This document shows, piece by piece, positions 18,231 to 26,678 of a DNA stretch of 64,000 bases. How positions within the stretch are numbered: the first letter of the stretch is position 1; the number at the start of each line of letters is the position of its first letter. Made by a program: the position numbers and the translations under genes. This DNA is from Aeromicrobium senzhongii (GTDB lineage: Bacteria > Actinomycetota > Actinomycetes > Propionibacteriales > Nocardioidaceae), in NCBI RefSeq assembly GCF_014334735.1, contig NZ_CP060587.1, positions 806,001 through 870,000 of the forward strand. The letters are read 5' to 3'. A model generated the notes under the pieces. It saw only the letters and a program-made list of their open reading frames with translations, did not search any database and was not told the origin of the DNA.

Positions 18231-18497
18231 ATGACCACGACATTCCCCCACTTCACCCTCATGCCCGCGAACGCCACACTTCCGACTCCAGTCCCGGACT
18301 CCGGGACCGCACACGCGGAGGCGACCACGGGAGAGGGGGTGATCTCCATGTCGTTGTTCGATTACGGGAACCGGCCGCAGTCGCGCGCCGACCTCGATCG
18401 TCTCGTCATCCTGGAGCGGCTGAAACAGCGCCGCCGGGCTGAGCGGCACATGCGCGCGGTGCACAGCCAGCTGTGGGGCCTGCGCGCCAACCGATGA
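18231..18497 (+). CDS. Small basic protein behind the attenuator, 88 aa
   Basis: I do not recognise this protein. AAAGGAGG (18218-18225) precedes ATG 18231. The first 40 residues are Thr/Pro/Ala-rich without predicted structure; from about residue 40 (MSLFDYGNRPQSRADLD) it becomes a basic helix ending LKQRRRAERHMRAVHSQLWGLRANR, consistent with nucleic-acid or ribosome binding. An internal ATG at 18348 with its own GAGAGGGGG site would give just the 49-residue basic part, so either or both products may be made. It sits after the leader peptide and terminator and is closed by a strong hairpin, so it looks like a separately controlled unit. Confidence 0.55.
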   Translation: MTTTFPHFTLMPANATLPTPVPDSGTAHAEATTGEGVISMSLFDYGNRPQSRADLDRLVILERLKQRRRAERHMRAVHSQLWGLRANR

Positions 18498-18510
18498 GGC
18501 GCATCAACGG

Positions 18511-18554
18511 CACGAGGCGCGTATCGAGACCCAGGTCTCGGTACGCGCCTCGTG
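18511..18554. terminator. Bidirectional terminator, 20-bp stem
   Basis: Bases 18511-18530 pair with 18535-18554 (19 Watson-Crick plus one G-U) around CCAG. It lies between the convergent small-protein gene and the CoA lyase gene. Confidence 0.85.
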
Positions 18555-18564
18555 TGCGTTCGGC

Positions 18565-19434
18565 TCAGCGGCCCTGCAACGCCTCGGCGTAGGCCAGGAT
18601 CCGCTTCGCGTCACGGATGTGCAGCTCCTCGATCATCTTGCCGTTGAAGGTGGCGACGCCCTTCTTCTCGGCTGCGGCCTCGTCGAAGGCCGCGATCATG
18701 CCCCGGGCGCGCTCGATGTCGGCCTCGCTCGGGGCGAACGCCTCGTTGGCCGGATCGACCTGCGACGGGTGGATCAGCGTCTTGCCGTCGAAGCCCATCT
18801 CGCGACCCTGGCGGGCCTCGGCCGCGAAGCCCTCGGCGTCCTTGACGTCGTTGTAGACGCCGTCGATGACGACCTTGCCGGCGGCGCGCACGGCCAGCAG
18901 CGTCCACGAGAGCGCCGTCAGGACGAGCGGGTTGCGCCCGGGCACGTGCAAGCCGTACGTCTCGTTGACGATGTCGTTGGTGCCCATGACGATCACGGTC
19001 AGGCGTTCGTGGGCGGCCGCGATCTCCTCGGCGTGCAGCAGGGCCTTCGGGGTCTCGATCATGGCCCACAGCTGCGTGCTGTCGGGGGCGCCCGCGGCCT
19101 CGATCGCGGCGACCAGGTCCAGGACCTGCTGGGCCGACTCGACCTTGGGCACGAGGATGGCATCCGGACCGGCCTTGGCGGCGGCCGCGACGTCGTCGTC
19201 GTGCCACTGGGTGCCGATCGAGTTGACCCGGATGGCCAGCTCGCGGTGGCCGTACTCGCCCGAGGTGACGGCGGCGCACACGTTGGCGCGGCCGGTCTCC
19301 TTGGCGTCGGGCGACACCGAGTCCTCGAGGTCGAGGATCAGCGCGTCGGCGTCGATGCTCTTGGCCTTCTCGAGCGCGCGCTCGTTGGCGCCGGGCATGT
19401 AGAGGACGGAACGGCGGGGGCGGATCTCAGTCAT
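18565..19434 (-). CDS. CitE-type CoA ester lyase / thioesterase
   Basis: A 289-residue HpcH/HpaI aldolase-citrate lyase beta family protein, a TIM barrel acting on malyl-CoA-like thioesters. Visible: RSVLYMPGANERALEKA at the N-terminus (CoA and Arg ligands), DLEDSVSPDAK (acidic cap), ILVPKVESAQQV, and LWAMIETPKALL with a metal-binding Glu. The family includes (3S)-malyl-CoA thioesterase, citramalyl-CoA lyase and the ATP-independent CitE. It follows another member 8 bases downstream of that gene with its own GAGGAG site, so one operon. A pairing of a lyase with a malyl-CoA thioesterase (Mcl1/Mcl2-like) is plausible, not proven. Confidence 0.85.
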   Translation of the reverse strand: MTEIRPRRSVLYMPGANERALEKAKSIDADALILDLEDSVSPDAKETGRANVCAAVTSGEYGHRELAIRVNSIGTQWHDDDVAAAAKAGPDAILVPKVESAQQVLDLVAAIEAAGAPDSTQLWAMIETPKALLHAEEIAAAHERLTVIVMGTNDIVNETYGLHVPGRNPLVLTALSWTLLAVRAAGKVVIDGVYNDVKDAEGFAAEARQGREMGFDGKTLIHPSQVDPANEAFAPSEADIERARGMIAAFDEAAAEKKGVATFNGKMIEELHIRDAKRILAYAEALQGR

Positions 19435-19443
19435 CGTGGCTCC

Positions 19444-20493
19444 TCAGAGGTCGTAGGCCGCGGCCAGGTCGGGGTCGCGCTCGGCGAGGGACTTGGCCAG
19501 GTCGAGCATGACCAGGCACTGCTTGCAGGAGGCGTCGTCCTCCATCTTGCCGTCGATCATCACCGCGCCGGAGCCGTCGCCCATGGCCTCGACGACGCGC
19601 TTGGCGTGCGCGACGTCCTCGGGGCTGGGGGAGAAGACCTTCTTGGCGATGTCGATCTGGACCGGGTGCAGGCTCCAGGCGCCGACGCAGCCGAGCAGGA
19701 ACGCGTTGCGGAACTGGTCCTCGCAGGCGACGACGTCCTTGATGTCACCGAACGGTCCGTAGAACGGCAGGATGTCGTTCATCGCACAGGCGTCGACCAT
19801 GCGCGCGATCGTGTAGTGCCACAGGTCCTGCTGGTACGTCGCGCGACCGGTGGTGAGGTCCTCGCCCGTGGGGTCCTGGCGGACGATGTAGCCGGGGTGG
19901 CCACCGCCGACGCGCGTGGTCTTCATGCGGCGGCTGGCGGCGAGGTCGGCCGGGCCGAGGCTGATGCCCTGCATGCGCGGGCTGGCCGCGGCGATCTCCT
20001 CGACGTTCGCAACGCCCTCGGCGGTCTCGAGGATCGCGTGCACGAGGATCTGGCGGTCCAGGCCGGCGCGGGCCTCGAGCTGGGCCAGGAGGCGGTCGAC
20101 GTAGTGGATGTCCTGGGCGCCCTCGACCTTGGGCACCATGATGACGTCGAGCTTGTCGCCGATCTCGGTGACGAGCGTGATGATGTCGTCGAGCACCCAC
20201 GGCGAGTCGAGGCTGTTGACGCGGGTCCACAACTGGGTGTCGCCGAAGTCCGTGGCCTTGGCGATGTCGACCAGGCCCTGACGCGCGGCTTCCTTCTTCT
20301 CGGTCTTCACCGCGTCCTCGAGGTTGCCCAGGATGATGTCGACCTTCTTCGCGATGTCCGGCACCTTGGCCGCCATCTTCTCGTTGCTCGGGTCGAAGAA
20401 GTGGATCATGCGGCTCGGGCGGAACGGGACGTCGGAGCTGGGCTTCGGAGCGCCGACGGCGAGCGGACGCAGGAAGGCACGGGGATTGCGCAC
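19444..20493 (-). CDS. Malyl-CoA/beta-methylmalyl-CoA lyase-like protein (HpcH/HpaI family)
   Basis: A 349-residue TIM-barrel lyase, larger than the CitE-type partner and closer to malyl-CoA lyase (Mcl1): [93 protein letters not shown] and a C-terminal helical extension containing [21 protein letters not shown]. These enzymes make or split malyl-CoA into acetyl-CoA plus glyoxylate, as in the ethylmalonyl-CoA cycle or glyoxylate handling. GTG start. None of the other ethylmalonyl-CoA genes are in view, so the pathway is open. Confidence 0.83.
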   Translation of the reverse strand: MRNPRAFLRPLAVGAPKPSSDVPFRPSRMIHFFDPSNEKMAAKVPDIAKKVDIILGNLEDAVKTEKKEAARQGLVDIAKATDFGDTQLWTRVNSLDSPWVLDDIITLVTEIGDKLDVIMVPKVEGAQDIHYVDRLLAQLEARAGLDRQILVHAILETAEGVANVEEIAAASPRMQGISLGPADLAASRRMKTTRVGGGHPGYIVRQDPTGEDLTTGRATYQQDLWHYTIARMVDACAMNDILPFYGPFGDIKDVVACEDQFRNAFLLGCVGAWSLHPVQIDIAKKVFSPSPEDVAHAKRVVEAMGDGSGAVMIDGKMEDDASCKQCLVMLDLAKSLAERDPDLAAAYDL

Positions 20494-20631
20494 GGGAACT
20501 CACTTCCGTGGGAGTCAGGGTCGGGGCCAGTATGGCGCGCCGGGCGGGGGAGAGCGCGGCGGGTCCGGGGCGCGGGTCGAGCCGGCACGAGAGGATGCGT
20601 TCGGTATTGGGCCCACGAGCGAAGGAGTCCT

Positions 20632-20973
20632 TCAGAGGATCTCGTCGAGCCTCTCGAGCGGACGGGCCAGGCGGGTGCCCGTCGAGGTGACCACGAACGG
20701 TCGCTCCACGAGGACGGGGTGCTCGACCATGGCGGCCAGCAGCTCGTCGTCGCTGGCGTCGGCGAGCCCGAGCTCGGTGTACAGCTTCTCGCGCTTGCGC
20801 ACCGCCTGGCGGGGCGTCAGGCCGGCGGCGACGAAGAGCTCACGCAGCTGGGCCTCGGTCCAGCCCTCGTCGACGTACTTCACGACCGTCGGCTCGATCC
20901 CGGCGTCACGCAGCCGGTCCAGCGCCTTGCGAGAGGTCGTGCAGCGGGGATGGTGATAGATCGTCGCGTCCAC
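20632..20973 (-). CDS. ArsC/Spx-family thioredoxin-fold protein
   Basis: A 113-residue ArsC-family protein with a single N-terminal active-site type Cys in IYHHPRCTTSRKALDRL (Cys11) and the C-terminal VERPFVVTSTGTRLARPLERLDEIL, where the Arg residues of arsenate reductase would lie. No other ars gene is near, so true arsenate reduction is unproven. GTG start with TACGGT (20981-20986) exactly 7 bases upstream, so transcribed on its own. It follows moeA in the same direction after 14 bases. Confidence 0.82.
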   Translation of the reverse strand: MDATIYHHPRCTTSRKALDRLRDAGIEPTVVKYVDEGWTEAQLRELFVAAGLTPRQAVRKREKLYTELGLADASDDELLAAMVEHPVLVERPFVVTSTGTRLARPLERLDEIL

Positions 20974-20980
20974 GCGCCCC

Positions 20981-20986
20981 ACCGTA
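20981..20986 (-). promoter_or_regulatory. Leaderless -10 box (TACGGT) of the ArsC-like gene
   Basis: Minus-strand TACGGT, 7 bases before the GTG. It lies just beyond the moeA stop codon region (20988 onward). Confidence 0.5.
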
Positions 20987-20987
20987 C

Positions 20988-22118
20988 TCACCACGCGCGG
21001 CGCAGGACCTGCACCGGATCTCCCGGGCCGATTCCGCCACGCGGGACGATCACCACCACATCGGCGTCGGCCAACGCGGTCAGCAGATGAGGACGGCTCC
21101 GGCCGACGGGAACGACTCCCGCGGCCGTGTGGCGAGCCGGCACGAGGGTCGTGTCGGCCCGGCTCTCGAACGCTGCACCCGCCACGGCCCACGCCGGCTC
21201 GGCCGGAACGGCTCCGGTGAATCCCTCGACCAGGGCCGGGACGAAGGACAGGGCGGTCATCGTCGCTGCGAGCGGGTTGCCCGGGAGGGCCAACCACGGC
21301 CGACCGTCCGGCAGGACCGCCAGTGAGACCGGGTGGCCGGGCCGCATGTCGACGCCCCGGAACCGCACGTCCGCGTTCGACCGTGCCCAGGCGGCGTCGA
21401 TCGGATCGGCGGCCGAGTGGCCGGTGCCCCCGGCGGTGATCACGAGGTCGGCGTCGCCGGACACGACCTTCGCGGCGAGGGCGCGGGGGTCGTCACGCAC
21501 GTGGTCGAGCCGGGCGACCTTGCCGCCGAGAGCACCCAACAGCGGCGGCAGCGTCGGTGTCAGGGCGTCGCGGACGTGCCCGGCCTGGGGCACGCCGGAG
21601 GGGACGAGCTCGTCGCCCGTGACGACCAGGTGGACCAGGGGCGCGCGGCGTACGGCGATCGTGTCGTGCCCGGTCATCGCCAGCACGCCCACCCGGGCCG
21701 GCGTCAACACCTGGCCCGCCGACACGAGGACGTCGCCCTCCTGCGCCTCCTCGCCGGCGGGACGCACGTGGCGACCGGGCACAGGAGGGTCGCCGTGCAG
21801 GACGTCGCCGGACAACCGGCCCGCCTCGGAGGGCACGATGGCGTCGGTCCCGTCCGGCGGGACGGCGCCGGTGACGACGGCCCGCGCCCGGCCGGCGGAG
21901 AGTGGCCCGTCGTCGGGGTCGAGCTGCCAGGGCGCGGGTCCGCACACCGCCCAGCCGTCCATCGCCGACGTCGTGGCGTGCGGGATCGGTCCCAGTGCCC
22001 GCAGGTCCTCGGTCGCGACGGTGCCCACCGCGCCCGCGAGGGTGACGGAGATGATCTCGCCGCGAGGCAGTGCCGCCCGGGCCAGGTCGCGTGCCTCGGC
22101 CCACGACGGATCGGTCAC
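20988..22118 (-). CDS. moeA: Molybdopterin molybdenumtransferase MoeA
   Basis: Inserts molybdate into molybdopterin-AMP to give active molybdenum cofactor. The 376 residues carry the MoeA signature PHATTSAMDGWAV near 52-64, a beta domain with a hydrolase-like DAIVPSE stretch, the MogA-like domain motif ITAGGTGHSAADPIDAA, and LALPGNPLAATMTALSFVPAL. GTG 22118 overlaps the DUF6457 stop (GTGA). Part of the operon mobA-DUF6457-moeA, divergent from nitrate reductase, whose cofactor this pathway supplies. Confidence 0.93.
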   Translation of the reverse strand: MTDPSWAEARDLARAALPRGEIISVTLAGAVGTVATEDLRALGPIPHATTSAMDGWAVCGPAPWQLDPDDGPLSAGRARAVVTGAVPPDGTDAIVPSEAGRLSGDVLHGDPPVPGRHVRPAGEEAQEGDVLVSAGQVLTPARVGVLAMTGHDTIAVRRAPLVHLVVTGDELVPSGVPQAGHVRDALTPTLPPLLGALGGKVARLDHVRDDPRALAAKVVSGDADLVITAGGTGHSAADPIDAAWARSNADVRFRGVDMRPGHPVSLAVLPDGRPWLALPGNPLAATMTALSFVPALVEGFTGAVPAEPAWAVAGAAFESRADTTLVPARHTAAGVVPVGRSRPHLLTALADADVVVIVPRGGIGPGDPVQVLRRAW

Positions 22119-22363
22119 CCGAAGTCCTCGGCCGCGCGTTCGGCACGCTCGACGAGCGAGTCCATGCCGGCCGCGTCGGCGTCGGCCAGGCCGGCCGCGT
22201 AGCCGACCAGGAAGGTCGTCAACGGTGCTGCCGGACGGACCACGGCGTGGGCCGCGGTGCCGGCGAGGTCGAGCAGGACGTCGGGGTCGGCGTCGGGATC
22301 GACGCCCAGTGCGGTGCACAGCTGACGCCACCAGCGTTGCAGGATCTCGTCATCGTTCGACAT
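22115..22363 (-). CDS. DUF6457 family small protein
   Basis: An 82-residue, acidic, mainly helical protein (LQRWWRQLCTALGVDPDADPDVLLDLAG at the start). It sits between mobA and moeA with overlaps on both sides (14 bases with mobA, 4 with moeA). The position in molybdenum cofactor operons is recurrent for this family as far as I recall, and suggests a helper role in cofactor assembly, but no function is established. Confidence 0.85.
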   Translation of the reverse strand: MSNDDEILQRWWRQLCTALGVDPDADPDVLLDLAGTAAHAVVRPAAPLTTFLVGYAAGLADADAAGMDSLVERAERAAEDFG

Positions 22364-22922
22364 CGGCGTACTCCTCCAGGTCGTCGGGGGTGTCGAGGTC
22401 GGCCACGGCCTCGGCGGTGAGGGGGACCTCCAGCGGGTCGAGCGCTCCGATGACCGCCTTCAAGGCAGCGTCGGCGGTGGGGGTCGCGGCCAGCGCTCGG
22501 GCCAGGTCGCCGGCACGGGCCCGACTGCACGCCCATTGCCGGCGCCCCTCGGGGTCGACGGCGACGCGAGCGCCGGAGCCCTGCGACAGCGCGGTCACCA
22601 CGAGGTCGGGTCGCAGCAGGTCTCCGGCCAGGATCAGCACCTCGTCGTCGTCCTGGGTACGCAGCGCGGCCAGTCCCGCGGCGACCGCGTGGAGGGGGCC
22701 GGCGAAGGGCGGCTCCTCGCGCACCCAGAGCACCTCGCGGTCCAGCTCGAGATCACGACGCGCGCCCACGATCGCCACGCTCCGGGCGTGGGGGAGGGTG
22801 GCGACCACGCCTTCGAGCAGGGTCCGGCCACCGACGCGCACCATGAGCTTGTCGCGTCCGCCGAGACGGCGGGCTCGTCCTCCGGCCAGGACGATCGCAT
22901 GGAACGGCTCCATGGGGCTCAT
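22350..22922 (-). CDS. mobA: Molybdenum cofactor nucleotidyltransferase (MobA-like NTP transferase)
   Basis: A 190-residue NTP_transf_3 protein that would couple GMP (MobA) to molybdopterin. The nucleotide-binding loop IVLAGGRARRLGGRDKLMVRVGG (about 10-32) has the LAGGxxxRxGxxK motif, and LILAGDLLRPDL holds the metal-binding Asp. The Arg-rich variation and weak C-terminal region make MobA versus a paralogue uncertain, but the operon with moeA and the divergent narG, which needs bis-MGD, supports MobA. ATG 22922 (MSPMEP); an internal ATG three codons on is possible. Confidence 0.85.
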   Translation of the reverse strand: MSPMEPFHAIVLAGGRARRLGGRDKLMVRVGGRTLLEGVVATLPHARSVAIVGARRDLELDREVLWVREEPPFAGPLHAVAAGLAALRTQDDDEVLILAGDLLRPDLVVTALSQGSGARVAVDPEGRRQWACSRARAGDLARALAATPTADAALKAVIGALDPLEVPLTAEAVADLDTPDDLEEYADVER

Positions 22923-22949
22923 CGTGCCTCATGGCGGCCTGCACTTGCA

Positions 22950-22965
22950 TGTGACCCAAGTCACG
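22950..22965. promoter_or_regulatory. CRP/FNR-type operator between mobA and narG
   Basis: TGTGA-CCCAAG-TCACG matches the CRP-family consensus TGTGA-N6-TCACA in 9 of 10 half-site bases. It lies 14 bases before narG and 27 bases from the mobA start, so it could serve both directions. Confidence 0.6.
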
Positions 22966-22979
22966 CGCTTCATGGAAAC

Positions 22980-25900
22980 ATGGCGAAGTTCGACGGCCCC
23001 GCGTCCACGGCCCTGCTCAAGACCGGGCGATTCTTCACCCGGTGGGACGAGTCGGAAGACGGCCGGGCCGTCTTCCGCGAGGGCGGCCGGCGCGGCGACG
23101 TGTTCTACCGCGACCGGTGGAGTCACGACAAGGTGGTCAGATCGACCCACGGGGTGAACTGCACCGGGTCCTGTTCCTGGAAGGTCTACGTCAAGGACGG
23201 GATCATCACGTGGGAGGCCCAGCAGACGGACTATCCGTCGGTGGGACCCGATCGCCCCGAGTACGAGCCGCGCGGCTGTCCTCGAGGCGCTGCCTTCTCC
23301 TGGTACACCTACTCGCCGACCCGCGTGCGCTATCCGTATGCCCGAGGGGTCCTGCTGGAGATGTACCGCGAGGCCAAGGAGCGGCTGGGCGACCCGGTCC
23401 TGGCCTGGGGGGACGTCATGGCCGACCCCGAGCGCCGCCGCCGCTACCAGCAGGCCCGCGGCAAGGGCGGCTTCGTCCGGACGAACTGGCTCGAGGCGGT
23501 CGAGATGACCGCGGCCGCGCAGGTGCACACCATCAAGGAGCACGGACCGGACCGCATCGCGACGTTCAGCCCGATCCCGGCCATGTCGATGGTGTCGCAC
23601 GCGGTGGGGGCCAGGTTCACCCACCTGCTCGGTGGGGCGATGACGTCGTTCTACGACTGGTACGCCGACCTGCCGGTCGCGAGCCCCCAGGTGTTCGGCG
23701 ACCAGACGGACGTGCCCGAGTCGGGCGACTGGTGGGACGCGAGCTACCTGATGATGTGGGGCTCGAACGTGCCCGTCACGCGCACGCCCGATGCCCACTG
23801 GATGGCCGAGGTCCGCTACCGAGGCACGAAGGTCGTCACGGTGAACCCCGACTACGCGGACAACACCAAGTTCGCCGACGAGTGGCTGCCCGCCCAGGCC
23901 GGGACCGACGGTGCGCTCGCGATGGCGATGACGCACGTCATCCTCAAGGAGTTCTTCGTCGAGCGCCGCGTGCCGATGTTCGTGGACTACACGCGCCAGT
24001 ACACCGACCTGCCGTTCCTCGTGACCCTGACGGAGAACACCGAGCACGGCGGCCTCGTCCCCGGCAAGTTCCTCACGGCGGCCGATCTCGGCGACGTCGC
24101 ACCCGAGGGCGCCTGGAAGACGGTGCTCCTCGACGCCGCGACGGGCGAGCCCGTCGTGCCGAACGGCTCGATGGGCTTCCGGTACGCCGAGTCGGGCGAG
24201 GGCCGCTGGAACCTCGACCTCGACGGGGTCGTGCCCGCGCTGACGCTGAGCGAGGCGAACGTGCCGGGCGAGACGGCCGAGGTGCTGCTGCCGTCGTTCG
24301 CGGGCCTCACCGGCGAGGGCGAGGTGCTGCGCCGCGGCGTGCCGGTCGCCCGGGTGGCCGGACGGCTGGTCACGACGGTGTTCGACCTCATGCTCGCTCA
24401 GCACGGCGTGGGGCGCCCGGGTCTGCCGGGACGGTGGCCGAGCGGGTACGACGACCCGTCGACGCCGTACACGCCGGCGTGGCAGGCCGAGATCACGAGC
24501 GTCCCCGCCGAGGCGTGCATCCGGGTGGCTCGCGAGTTCGCGACCAACGCCGAGGAGTCCGGCGGCCGTTCGATGATCATCCTCGGTGCGGGCGTGTGCC
24601 AGTGGTTCCACGGCGACGCGACGTACCGCGCGATCTTGTCGATGCTGATGCTGACCGGCTGCATGGGCCGCAACGGCGGCGGCTGGGCGCACTACGTCGG
24701 CCAGGAGAAGTGCCGGCCGATCACGGGCTGGATCTCGCTGGCGAACAACCTCGACTGGAGCCGGCCGCCGCGCACGATGACCGGCACCTCGTACTGGTAC
24801 ATGCACACCGACCAGTGGCGCTCGGACGGGTACCGGGCCGATGCGCTGGCGTCGCCGCTGGCCGAGGGGCACCTCGCGGGGATGCACACCGCCGACACGA
24901 TCGCGCAGTCCGCCCGGATGGGCTGGATGCCGTTCTACCCGCAGTTCGACCGCAATCCGCTGGACCTGGCCGACGAGGCCCAGGCCGCCGTGGACGCGGG
25001 GACCGCCTCGGACGTCAACGACTACGTGGTGCATCGGCTGAAGGACGGGTCGCTGCACTTCGCGATCGAGGACGTCGACGCACCCGAGAACTGGCCCCGG
25101 ACGCTGACCCTGTGGCGGTCGAACCTGCTCGGCTCGTCGGCCAAGGGCAACGAGTACTTCCTCAAGCACCTGCTGGGCACGCACTCGAACGCCACGGCGG
25201 TCGACGGGGATCCCTCAGTGCGACCGAAGGACGTGACGTGGCGCGAGGAGGCGCCCGAGGGCAAGCTCGACCTGCTCGTGTCCGCCGACTTCCGGATGAC
25301 CTCGACGACCCTGCTGTCGGACATCGTCTTCCCGGCGGCGACCTGGTACGAGAAGTACGACCTGTCGGCGACGGACATGCACCCGTTCGTGCACGCGTTC
25401 ACGCCCGCGATCGACCCGCCGTGGGAGACCCAGACCGACTTCGCGATGTTCCACCACGTCGCGCGCAAGATCGCCGAGCTGGCGAAGACGCACCTGGGGG
25501 TCCGCCGGGACATCGTGGCCGTGCCGATGCAGCACGACACGCCCGGCGAGACCTCGCAGCCCGGTGGAGTCGTGCGGGACTGGAAGCACGGCGACGTCGA
25601 GCCGATCCCCGGCAAGACGATGCCGGCCCTGCACGTCATCGAGCGCGACTACACGGCGATCGCCGAGAAGCTCGCCGCCATCGGCCCGCTGGCCGACCGC
25701 CTCGGGCTGGGCGTGAAGAACGTGACGTTCGAGCTGAAGGAGGCGCTGGACATCCTCGCGAGGTCCGGCGGCGTGTTCGACCGGGGCGCCGCGGCGGGGC
25801 GGCCGGCGATCGACACCGACGCGAAGATGGCCGAGGCGATCCTGACGCTCTCGGGCACCACGAACGGCGAGCTGGCGGCGCAGGGCTTCCGCACCTTGGA

Positions 25901-26678
25901 GAAGCGGGTCGGCAAGCCGCTGGCCGACCTCGCCGAGGGGGCTCGCGACCGGCGCATCACGTTCCGCGACACGCAGACGGCGCCCCAGCCGGTGATCACG
26001 TCGCCGGAGTGGTCGGGCTCGGAGACCGGCGGGCGACGGTACTCGCCGTTCACGATCAACGTCGAGCGGCTGAAGCCGTGGCACACCCTCACGGGGCGGA
26101 TGCACTTCTTCCTGGACCACGACTGGATGCGCGACCTGGGCGAGTCGATGCCGGTGTACCGGCCACCGCTGGACATGAGCCGGCTGTTCGGCGGCCCTCG
26201 GCTCGGTCCGAACGGCGACCGCGAGATCACGGTGCGCTACCTGACGCCCCACAACAAGTGGTCGATCCACTCCGAGTACCAGGACAACCTGCTCATGCTG
26301 TCGCTCTCGCGCGGTGGCCCCACGGCCTGGCTGAGCCGCGAGGACGCCGAGGCGATCGGCGTGAAGGACAACGAGTGGATCGAGTGCGTGAACCCCAACG
26401 GCGTCTTCGTGTGCCGCGCGATCGTCAGCCACCGCATCCCCGAGGGCGTCACCTTCGTCCACCACGCCCAGGAGCGCACGATCGACGTGCCCAAGTCCGA
26501 GGCGACCGGGCGGCGCGGCGGCATCCACAACAGCGTCACGCGCGTGCTGGTCAAGCCCAGTCACCTCATCGGCGGCTACGCCCAGTTGTCCTACGCCTTC
26601 AACTACCTCGGCCCGACGGGCAATCAGCGGGACAACATCGCGACGATCCGTCGCCGGTCGCAGGAGGTGACCTACTGA
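22980..26678 (+). CDS. narG: Respiratory nitrate reductase alpha subunit
   Basis: Catalytic subunit of the membrane-bound quinol:nitrate oxidoreductase, facing the cytoplasm and using a Mo-bis-MGD cofactor plus one [4Fe-4S] cluster. The 1232 residues are full length. Cluster FS0 ligands are H57, C61, C65 and C100 in STHGVNCTGSC...RGCPRG. The molybdenum ligand Asp is in HLLGGAMTSFYDWYADLPVASP. Later markers GRNGGGWAHYVGQEK and the C-terminal molydopterin-dinucleotide domain are present. First gene of narGHJI-narK; the stop overlaps narH (TGATG). Confidence 0.98.
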   Translation: MAKFDGPASTALLKTGRFFTRWDESEDGRAVFREGGRRGDVFYRDRWSHDKVVRSTHGVNCTGSCSWKVYVKDGIITWEAQQTDYPSVGPDRPEYEPRGCPRGAAFSWYTYSPTRVRYPYARGVLLEMYREAKERLGDPVLAWGDVMADPERRRRYQQARGKGGFVRTNWLEAVEMTAAAQVHTIKEHGPDRIATFSPIPAMSMVSHAVGARFTHLLGGAMTSFYDWYADLPVASPQVFGDQTDVPESGDWWDASYLMMWGSNVPVTRTPDAHWMAEVRYRGTKVVTVNPDYADNTKFADEWLPAQAGTDGALAMAMTHVILKEFFVERRVPMFVDYTRQYTDLPFLVTLTENTEHGGLVPGKFLTAADLGDVAPEGAWKTVLLDAATGEPVVPNGSMGFRYAESGEGRWNLDLDGVVPALTLSEANVPGETAEVLLPSFAGLTGEGEVLRRGVPVARVAGRLVTTVFDLMLAQHGVGRPGLPGRWPSGYDDPSTPYTPAWQAEITSVPAEACIRVAREFATNAEESGGRSMIILGAGVCQWFHGDATYRAILSMLMLTGCMGRNGGGWAHYVGQEKCRPITGWISLANNLDWSRPPRTMTGTSYWYMHTDQWRSDGYRADALASPLAEGHLAGMHTADTIAQSARMGWMPFYPQFDRNPLDLADEAQAAVDAGTASDVNDYVVHRLKDGSLHFAIEDVDAPENWPRTLTLWRSNLLGSSAKGNEYFLKHLLGTHSNATAVDGDPSVRPKDVTWREEAPEGKLDLLVSADFRMTSTTLLSDIVFPAATWYEKYDLSATDMHPFVHAFTPAIDPPWETQTDFAMFHHVARKIAELAKTHLGVRRDIVAVPMQHDTPGETSQPGGVVRDWKHGDVEPIPGKTMPALHVIERDYTAIAEKLAAIGPLADRLGLGVKNVTFELKEALDILARSGGVFDRGAAAGRPAIDTDAKMAEAILTLSGTTNGELAAQGFRTLEKRVGKPLADLAEGARDRRITFRDTQTAPQPVITSPEWSGSETGGRRYSPFTINVERLKPWHTLTGRMHFFLDHDWMRDLGESMPVYRPPLDMSRLFGGPRLGPNGDREITVRYLTPHNKWSIHSEYQDNLLMLSLSRGGPTAWLSREDAEAIGVKDNEWIECVNPNGVFVCRAIVSHRIPEGVTFVHHAQERTIDVPKSEATGRRGGIHNSVTRVLVKPSHLIGGYAQLSYAFNYLGPTGNQRDNIATIRRRSQEVTY

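Noticed and set aside
18231-18347. Treating only the 49-residue internal ORF (ATG 18348) as the gene
   Set aside because: ATG 18231 has a stronger ribosome site (AAAGGAGG). The internal start is kept as an alternative in the annotation.
20632-20973. True arsenate reductase as part of an arsenic resistance island
   Set aside because: The fold and Cys fit ArsC, but no arsR, arsB or acr3 is near and the gene follows moeA. It is reported only as ArsC-family.
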